64,000 nt of DNA from Candidatus Omnitrophota bacterium (GTDB lineage: Bacteria; Omnitrophota; Gorgyraeia; 2-01-FULL-45-10). Shown here piece by piece: positions 58,762 through 64,000 of this stretch. How positions within the stretch are numbered: the stretch's first letter is position 1; every line of letters begins with the position of its first letter. Below the pieces are notes generated by a model that saw only the letters and a program-made list of their open reading frames with translations, had not been told where the DNA came from and made no database searches. Made by a program: the position numbers and the translations under genes. The DNA is taken from the NCBI GenBank assembly GCA_041650805.1, contig JBAZKM010000006.1:1-64000 (forward strand). Direction: 5' to 3'.

Positions 58762-61437
58762 ATGGATCAAAAAGCACAAGCAATTAAGAATAGATTGAGT
58801 TTAAGAAAGCCACAAGCTGATAGCTTGGAGATATTGGCAAAGCTAGCGGATATGTTGGAACTCAAGAAATCTATTGATGTCAATGGTGAGCTAAGTAAAG
58901 TACGGGCGTTATACCCCACTTGTACTGATTTTGAACGAGATTTTCCTTCCTTATGCTTCTCTTTGGCTACGGGTGTTGGTAAAACACGTCTTATGGGTGC
59001 ATTTATTAGTTATTTATATGTGTCCAAGGGTATCCAGAATTTCTTTGTTTTGGCGCCCAACCTTACCATTTATAATAAACTAATTGATGATTTATCTAAT
59101 CCCAGCAGTCCTAAATATGTTTTTAAGGGTATTGCTGAATTTACGGCTACGCCACCGCGCATAGTTACTGGGGATAATTACCAGGAGGTGCGTCAAGGGC
59201 AAGGGCTACTATTTAAGTCAGTAAATATTAATATATTTAATATCTCTAAGATTAATTCTGAAGTACGCGGCGGGCGCGAGCCACGTATCAAGCGGTTATC
59301 AGAATATCTTGGGGAGTCTTATTTTAATTATCTGGCATCTTTGCCTGATCTAGTTTTATTAATGGATGAATCTCACCACTATCGTGCCGATGCCGGATTA
59401 CGTGCAATCAATGAATTGAAACCGATTATAGGTTTAGAATTAACTGCTACTCCGATTGATACGCACTCCAATAAATTCAAAAATGTTGTTTTTGACTATC
59501 CCTTAGCGTTAGCACTTCGTGATGGGTTCGTAAAAGAGCCTGCAGTAGCTACGCGTAAGAATTTTAACCCCGATCAATATCGCAGAGATCCAAAAGAGCT
59601 CGATCTAATAAAACTTGAAGATGGCGTACGTATTCATGAAGATACAAAGGTTGCCCTTGATATTTATGCCCGCGACACGGGAAATAAGCTTGTGAGGCCT
59701 TTTGTATTAGTAGTTGCGCGAGATACGGATCATGCCAAAGAAATTAGAGCATTGATTGAATCCGATCGGTTTTTTGAAGGTCGATATCGTGGAAAGGTTA
59801 TGGAGATTCACTCTAATCAACGTGGAGAAGAAAAGGAAGAAAATGTTCAGCGGCTCCTGGAGCTAGAAAAACCAGGCAATCCAATCGAGCTAGTAATTCA
59901 CGTTAACATGCTTAAAGAAGGATGGGACGTTACCAATCTGTATACTATAATTCCTTTACGTGCGGCAAATTCTCAGATTTTAACCGAACAAACAATAGGG
60001 CGTGGATTACGGCTTCCTTATGGTGCAAGAACCGGTGTTAGCAAGGTTGATAAACTCACTATTATTGCTCATGATCGTTTTCAAGCCATCGTAGATGCTG
60101 CCAATGACCCAAATTCCATCATTCGTAAGGAGAACATCATTGAGATAGAACCAGAATCTTTACCTCCTTCCCAAGAAGTAGTTACGGCAAGTTCAACTAT
60201 GGAAAGCGAACTTATTCAAAAGCGTCAAGAAATTTGCGACATAAAAAATGAAATCGAACGCCAAAAGGCGATTTTTACTCTTGACGCCCGGCAAACAATC
60301 GTGGAAACAGTAAATGCTCTTGGTGGGGAGGTTAAAAACTTAAACGATTTAAAGAGCGATGAAGGTCGTAAGATAGCTCTTGCTAGGATGGCTGAGCGTA
60401 TTGAGAGTGCTCCCCAGCAAGATCTATTTAAAGGTGAAATGCTCGAAGCAATTAAAAAAGAGTATGAAGCGGTTATTGAAGAATTAATCGATAAGACTAT
60501 TCCCATTCCTCGCGTTCTTATTCAGCAGAAAAATACTGTTGAATGCGGATTCCATGATTTTGATTTGGATGTAGGTGGATTAAATTATCAACCAGTTTCA
60601 GAAGAGATAGTTAGAAGGACCTTACGTACTAATGAAAGTGAGACGTTAGCAAGTGATGGTGTTGGAGTAGTACGTGACACCGCAGAGAATATAATCGTTA
60701 ACGAACTTATTAATTATTCGGATGTGGAGTATGATCGCGAAGCAGAGCTGCTCTATAAATTAACTAGGCAAGCAATCACCAGGCTCGGACAAGGGAAAAG
60801 GGAAGAGGATTTACGAAACATTGTGCTATATCATAAGCGCGAAATAGGTCAATATATCTATGTGCAGCTACAGAAAAATTTCTATCTAAAAAGCGCTGGA
60901 TTTGAAGAGCCAGTCATTTATCCATTTACAAAGATTGAACCACATAACTTCTCAAAATATTCTGCAGATAGTGTGCATCATTTTACAGAGACCATTACAC
61001 CAACGCATTCTATACCGACAAAGGTGTTTGGTGGCTTTAAGAAGGCTTGCCACAATTTATATAAGTTTGATTCCAAGGCAGAGAAGGACTTCTCAATGAT
61101 TCTGGAGCAGGATAAAGACGTGATTAAATGGTTGCGCCCAGCTCAGGCGCAGTTTGCTATATACTGGAAACATAATTCTCATCGATATACACCAGATTTT
61201 GTGGTTGAAATGAACGAATCGATTTATCTAGTAGAGATTAAGGCCGAGATAGACATTGATGAAGCTGATGTTAAGGAGAAAGCGCAGGCTGGCAACGAAT
61301 ATTGTAATATTGTCACCACATACTACAGAAGCAATAGAGGAAAGCAATGGAAGTATTCTCTAATTCCTCATACAGCAGTGACGCTTAGCATGAGCGCGCT
61401 CGGATTGCTTGAGGGAAATGTTATCAGGCTTCGATAA
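58762..61437 (+). CDS. Type III-like restriction subunit (Res: DEAD-type helicase with PD-(D/E)xK nuclease)
   Basis: 891 residues. Walker A ATGVGKTRLM (Gly71, Lys74), DESH box at 202-205, LELTATPID, and LTEQTIGRGLRLPYGARTG as motif VI (about 408-426). The C-terminus carries the nuclease signature with Asp812 in YTPDFVVEM and Glu825-x-Lys827 in LVEIKAE. This is the Res layout of type III enzymes, which cut DNA after ATP-dependent communication between sites. It follows Mod by one base after the stop, so Mod and Res are coupled. Compared with classical EcoP1I-type loci, the added SNF2 gene is unusual. Confidence 0.92.
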   Translation: MDQKAQAIKNRLSLRKPQADSLEILAKLADMLELKKSIDVNGELSKVRALYPTCTDFERDFPSLCFSLATGVGKTRLMGAFISYLYVSKGIQNFFVLAPNLTIYNKLIDDLSNPSSPKYVFKGIAEFTATPPRIVTGDNYQEVRQGQGLLFKSVNINIFNISKINSEVRGGREPRIKRLSEYLGESYFNYLASLPDLVLLMDESHHYRADAGLRAINELKPIIGLELTATPIDTHSNKFKNVVFDYPLALALRDGFVKEPAVATRKNFNPDQYRRDPKELDLIKLEDGVRIHEDTKVALDIYARDTGNKLVRPFVLVVARDTDHAKEIRALIESDRFFEGRYRGKVMEIHSNQRGEEKEENVQRLLELEKPGNPIELVIHVNMLKEGWDVTNLYTIIPLRAANSQILTEQTIGRGLRLPYGARTGVSKVDKLTIIAHDRFQAIVDAANDPNSIIRKENIIEIEPESLPPSQEVVTASSTMESELIQKRQEICDIKNEIERQKAIFTLDARQTIVETVNALGGEVKNLNDLKSDEGRKIALARMAERIESAPQQDLFKGEMLEAIKKEYEAVIEELIDKTIPIPRVLIQQKNTVECGFHDFDLDVGGLNYQPVSEEIVRRTLRTNESETLASDGVGVVRDTAENIIVNELINYSDVEYDREAELLYKLTRQAITRLGQGKREEDLRNIVLYHKREIGQYIYVQLQKNFYLKSAGFEEPVIYPFTKIEPHNFSKYSADSVHHFTETITPTHSIPTKVFGGFKKACHNLYKFDSKAEKDFSMILEQDKDVIKWLRPAQAQFAIYWKHNSHRYTPDFVVEMNESIYLVEIKAEIDIDEADVKEKAQAGNEYCNIVTTYYRSNRGKQWKYSLIPHTAVTLSMSALGLLEGNVIRLR

Positions 61438-61452
61438 TCTAATAAGTAATGA

Positions 61453-61469
61453 ATATTTCCGAGAAATAT
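61453..61469. repeat. Small palindrome with 3-base loop
   Basis: ATATTTC / GAAATAT around CGA, in the 63-base gap between the Res-like and TcmP genes. The gap holds no clear promoter. Confidence 0.4.
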
Positions 61470-61500
61470 ATGAAAACAATAACTGTTAAAGAATGTTAGT

Positions 61501-62607
61501 ATGTCAAAAATTACTTCTACAATCTGGGAAATAGAGCCGCATACGGAAGCTAAGCATGCAATTTTAAGAAAATATTTAGATGCATGGTTGCCCATAATTA
61601 GCAGGTGGAATGGAAGGGTTGTTTACATTGATGGTTTCGCAGGGCCTGGCGAATATATAGGTGGTAAAGAAGGTTCCCCCATAATTGCAATTAAAGCCGT
61701 AATGGAGCATAGACTAAAGCTTCGGATGACCGCAGAATTTATGTTTATTTTTATAGAAGCTGATACTGAAAGATGCGAGTATTTACAAACAAAACTTAGT
61801 GCGTTAAAATTGCCTTCTAATTTAAAATATGAATGTGTCTGTAAAAAATTTGAAGACGTAATAAAGAGTACGTTAAATAAGTTAGATGAGCAAAAAACGA
61901 GGCTTGCCCCCTCCTTTGTTTTTATTGATCCGTTTGGTTATTCAGGCATCCCATTTGTATTAATAAAACGTATTATGGAAAATCCTAATTGTGAAGTTTT
62001 AATTACTTTTATGTATGAAGAAATTAATAGATTTGCGCAAGATACCAGGTCTGACAATATTTTAGATGAGACTTTCGGGACTGATAAGTGGCGCGAGGTA
62101 CGAAAAGAAACAGATCCGAATAAGCGCTGTTATTATCTTCACGATCTTTACAAAGGTCAATTACAGCATGAAGCTGGAATAAAGTTTGTTCGTTCATTTA
62201 AGATGATTAATAGTATGAATAAACCAGATTACTTTCTTTTCTTTGGCACTAATGAAATTACAGGATTGAAGAAAATGAAGGAAGCAATGTGGAGAGTTGA
62301 TGAAACGGGCTCATTTCAATTTTCAGATGCTACGTATGACCCTAATCAAGCCTTTTTGTTTGAGTTAGAACCAAATTATGTTAAGCTGAAAAATATTATC
62401 GTAAAGAATTTTAAAGGTAAAACAGTTAGCGTGGAAGAGCTTGAGAATTTTATTCTCACAGAAACGCCTTTTACTCAGAATCATTATAAGCGAGCAATTT
62501 TAGCAAAAATGGAAAAAACTGATCCTCCAGAAATTAAGGTTCAAAGTAAAGGCGCTAAAAGAAAAAAGGGGACATTCCCAGGTCAAACTACTATACAGTT
62601 TATTTAG
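61501..62607 (+). CDS. Three-Cys-motif partner protein TcmP
   Basis: 368 residues matching the TcmP family: WEIEPHTEAKHAILRKYLDAW (about 8-28), NGRVVYIDGFAGPGEYIGG (about 36-54), PSFVFIDPFGYSGIPFVLI (about 139-157) and DYFLFFGTNEITGLKKMKEAMWRV. The DGFAGPG and FIDPFG motifs resemble a SAM-methyltransferase-like fold. It is named for being encoded beside a protein with three clustered cysteines, which is the next gene here. The activity is unknown. It lies in the same direction as, and 63 bases after, the Res-like gene. Confidence 0.9.
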   Translation: MSKITSTIWEIEPHTEAKHAILRKYLDAWLPIISRWNGRVVYIDGFAGPGEYIGGKEGSPIIAIKAVMEHRLKLRMTAEFMFIFIEADTERCEYLQTKLSALKLPSNLKYECVCKKFEDVIKSTLNKLDEQKTRLAPSFVFIDPFGYSGIPFVLIKRIMENPNCEVLITFMYEEINRFAQDTRSDNILDETFGTDKWREVRKETDPNKRCYYLHDLYKGQLQHEAGIKFVRSFKMINSMNKPDYFLFFGTNEITGLKKMKEAMWRVDETGSFQFSDATYDPNQAFLFELEPNYVKLKNIIVKNFKGKTVSVEELENFILTETPFTQNHYKRAILAKMEKTDPPEIKVQSKGAKRKKGTFPGQTTIQFI

Positions 62608-62619
62608 GTGAATTAAACA

Positions 62620-63405
62620 ATGCAAACCATAGACAGAAAAACATTGCTGTACAAAAGTGGCGTAGAATATGCCGACTTTTGCTTAAACCATGTGGAAGGG
62701 TGTTCTCACGGCTGTAAATACCCCTGCTATGCGTACATGATGAAGAGACGCTGTGGCATTGTTAAAACATATGATGAATGGTGCAAGCCAAAACTAGTGG
62801 CTAATGCATTAGAACTCTTGGATAAAGAGATACCTAAATATAAAGATACTATAAAATATGTCCATATGTGCTTTTCTACAGACCCATTTATGTATCAACA
62901 GGAACGGGTATGTGATCTAAGTTTAAAAATAATAGATAAGCTTAACTTAAATGAAATCAGATGCACCGTATTGACCAAAGGTATTTTCCCAAGAGAAATT
63001 GCCAAAATAAATGGTTTTAGTAGAAATAATGAGTATGGCGTTACATTAGTTTCTTTGGATGAAAAATTCCGCCAGAGTTATGAACCGAATGCAGCTCCAT
63101 TTAGGAATAGGATTCAATCGCTCAAATATCTTCATGATAAAGGATATAAAACATGGGTAAGCATGGAGCCGTACCCAACGCCTAATTTTATTGAACAAGA
63201 TTTGAGAGAGATTTTAGATGCCGTATCATTTGTCGATAAAATTATATTCGGACGTATAAACTACAATGCCAAGGCGTCGGAGTTTAAACATACGAAGGAA
63301 TTCTATAATAACCTAGCCTGTTCAGTGGTAAAATTTTGTAAGCATCATAAAATTAATTATCATATCAAGCAAGGAACTCATACTGAAAATGAGAACCCAT
63401 TCTAA
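62620..63405 (+). CDS. Three-Cys-motif radical-SAM-like protein (DUF5131/Gp37-Gp68-like)
   Basis: 261 residues. The motif HVEGCSHGCKYPCYAYMM places Cys28, Cys32 and Cys36 at CxxxCxxxC spacing, one residue longer than the classical radical SAM CxxxCxxC. The rest resembles radical SAM/SPL-like barrels (YVHMCFSTDPFMYQQERVCD, CTVLTKGIFPREI, YGVTLVSLDEKFRQSYEPNA, KTWVSMEPYPTPNF). It is the expected TcmP partner. The reaction is unknown; nucleic-acid modification or repair is a guess. It starts 12 bases after TcmP and overlaps the next gene by 17. Confidence 0.85.
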   Translation: MQTIDRKTLLYKSGVEYADFCLNHVEGCSHGCKYPCYAYMMKRRCGIVKTYDEWCKPKLVANALELLDKEIPKYKDTIKYVHMCFSTDPFMYQQERVCDLSLKIIDKLNLNEIRCTVLTKGIFPREIAKINGFSRNNEYGVTLVSLDEKFRQSYEPNAAPFRNRIQSLKYLHDKGYKTWVSMEPYPTPNFIEQDLREILDAVSFVDKIIFGRINYNAKASEFKHTKEFYNNLACSVVKFCKHHKINYHIKQGTHTENENPF

Positions 63406-64000
63406 TCATATAAATATCTATAGACTCAAGCATGAGATATCTAAAATCCCAGGGATATCGCTCGCGAGTATTGAACAGTCATATGAGATAGAAAAAGAAG
63501 CAACCGTGAATGGTATAAAATATAGGTTATATATTCAGCGAAGTTTTCCGCATACACCAAAGTGGTGCAGATTTCTCGATCAATTAATTGACAAATCTAA
63601 GCCTAAAATTAGATCAAGCACTTCTAGTTTTATATTATTCGCAGAATATAATAGCAGGGCTTACGCTCTAACGGGCGGTTTTGGCCATACAAAAATAAAA
63701 GATCTTATTGATGAAGAGTTTGGGCTACATATGGCGCTTAGGTTAATAGACCCAAAATTGATAACTGGCATTTTCCAGAAATCGATGAAAGGCGATACGC
63801 GTCAAATTTATAGAGCTGTTATAGGCTACAAGCCGGAGCTAGATCTCGAGAATTTCAATAGAATTTTGAGGGCAGTTGAAGGTAAAACATCCGATAGATT
63901 TTTTGGCATGCGAGTTTCTGGGAGGGCATCCCTCTCTTTCAATTGTATGGTACCACTTTCTGAATTAAGCGTTTTATTTGATAAGTTAGAAGAGGTGTAT
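63389..64000 (+). CDS. TIGR04141/DUF6119-like protein, cut by window end
   Basis: 204 codons are visible from ATG 63389 with no stop to base 64000. The protein begins MRTHSNHINIYRLKHEISKI. It has the pattern RAYALTGGFGHTKIKDLIDE then FGLHMALRLIDPKLITGIFQ, which I associate with the sporadically distributed TIGR04141 (DUF6119) family found in islands. The function is unknown. It is translationally coupled to the three-Cys gene by a 17-base overlap, so it belongs to the same operon. The C-terminal part lies outside. Confidence 0.7.
   Translation, partial: MRTHSNHINIYRLKHEISKIPGISLASIEQSYEIEKEATVNGIKYRLYIQRSFPHTPKWCRFLDQLIDKSKPKIRSSTSSFILFAEYNSRAYALTGGFGHTKIKDLIDEEFGLHMALRLIDPKLITGIFQKSMKGDTRQIYRAVIGYKPELDLENFNRILRAVEGKTSDRFFGMRVSGRASLSFNCMVPLSELSVLFDKLEEVY

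Larger units (their letters stand above)
51724..64000. mobile_element. Genomic island beside tRNA-His (right end outside window)
   Basis: The gene style changes after tRNA-His. Base composition becomes clearly AT-richer than the GC-rich core, a serine recombinase with DUF2924 partner sits at the left edge, and all rightward genes are restriction/defence-type. The left boundary is somewhere in 51421-51723. Confidence 0.7.

Overview
The window looks like a chromosome segment from an uncultivated bacterium. The best guess is Candidatus Omnitrophota (OP3). That rests on recalled hallmarks: a 2330-residue mosaic protein whose N-terminus ends in an ALSP-type signal and which carries SLGAAAADGPE linkers, long ATGA-overlapped operons, and many families of tiny word-like intergenic repeats. 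The outer-membrane barrels and the TonB receptor show a diderm cell, and the group 4 hydrogenase suggests anaerobic, hydrogen-linked energy metabolism. No marker gene in the window settles the taxonomy.

Layout. 1-11036: a surface polysaccharide locus. It holds the end of a very long Ala/Lys/Glu coiled-coil protein with HEAT repeats, a repeat-plus-barrel outer-membrane protein, a Wza-type export protein, a Wzc-type tyrosine kinase and an O-antigen ligase/TPR protein. 11114-24060: one long operon for a membrane-bound [NiFe] hydrogenase with a sulfhydrogenase-type beta/gamma electron-input pair, NuoH/B/C/D/I-like subunits, two antiporter-like subunits, a full Mrp-type set, a PhoU-like protein and a maturation protease. 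24100-26426: pabB and a class IV aminotransferase (folate). 26481-28301 (minus): a TonB-dependent receptor. 28473-35465: the giant mosaic protein. 35568-41166: bioY, then a GT39/GT2/ChbG-type deacetylase set resembling lipid A amino-sugar modification, then a TMTC-like TPR glycosyltransferase. 41239-49198: tRNA-Leu, smpB-ssrA, cell-wall amidase, murI, queDCEF, a two-subunit fumarase, rph and rdgB.

49199-51420 is dense in small structures: tRNA-Pro, a row of five palindromes with mostly 3-nt loops, tRNA-Arg, three copies of a 44-46 bp palindromic element, a small GIY-YIG nuclease, an OmpA/LysM protein, and tRNA-His, whose 5' end is duplicated around one element copy.

51421-64000 is a horizontally acquired, AT-richer island next to tRNA-His. 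A large serine recombinase and a DUF2924 protein run leftward. A promoter at 53878-53906 drives a rightward operon: HTH protein, SNF2-type helicase, type III Mod-like methyltransferase, type III Res-like helicase-nuclease, TcmP, a three-Cys radical-SAM-like protein, and a TIGR04141/DUF6119-like protein cut by the window end. The last six genes look like a compound defence system and are the best candidate here for something not well described.
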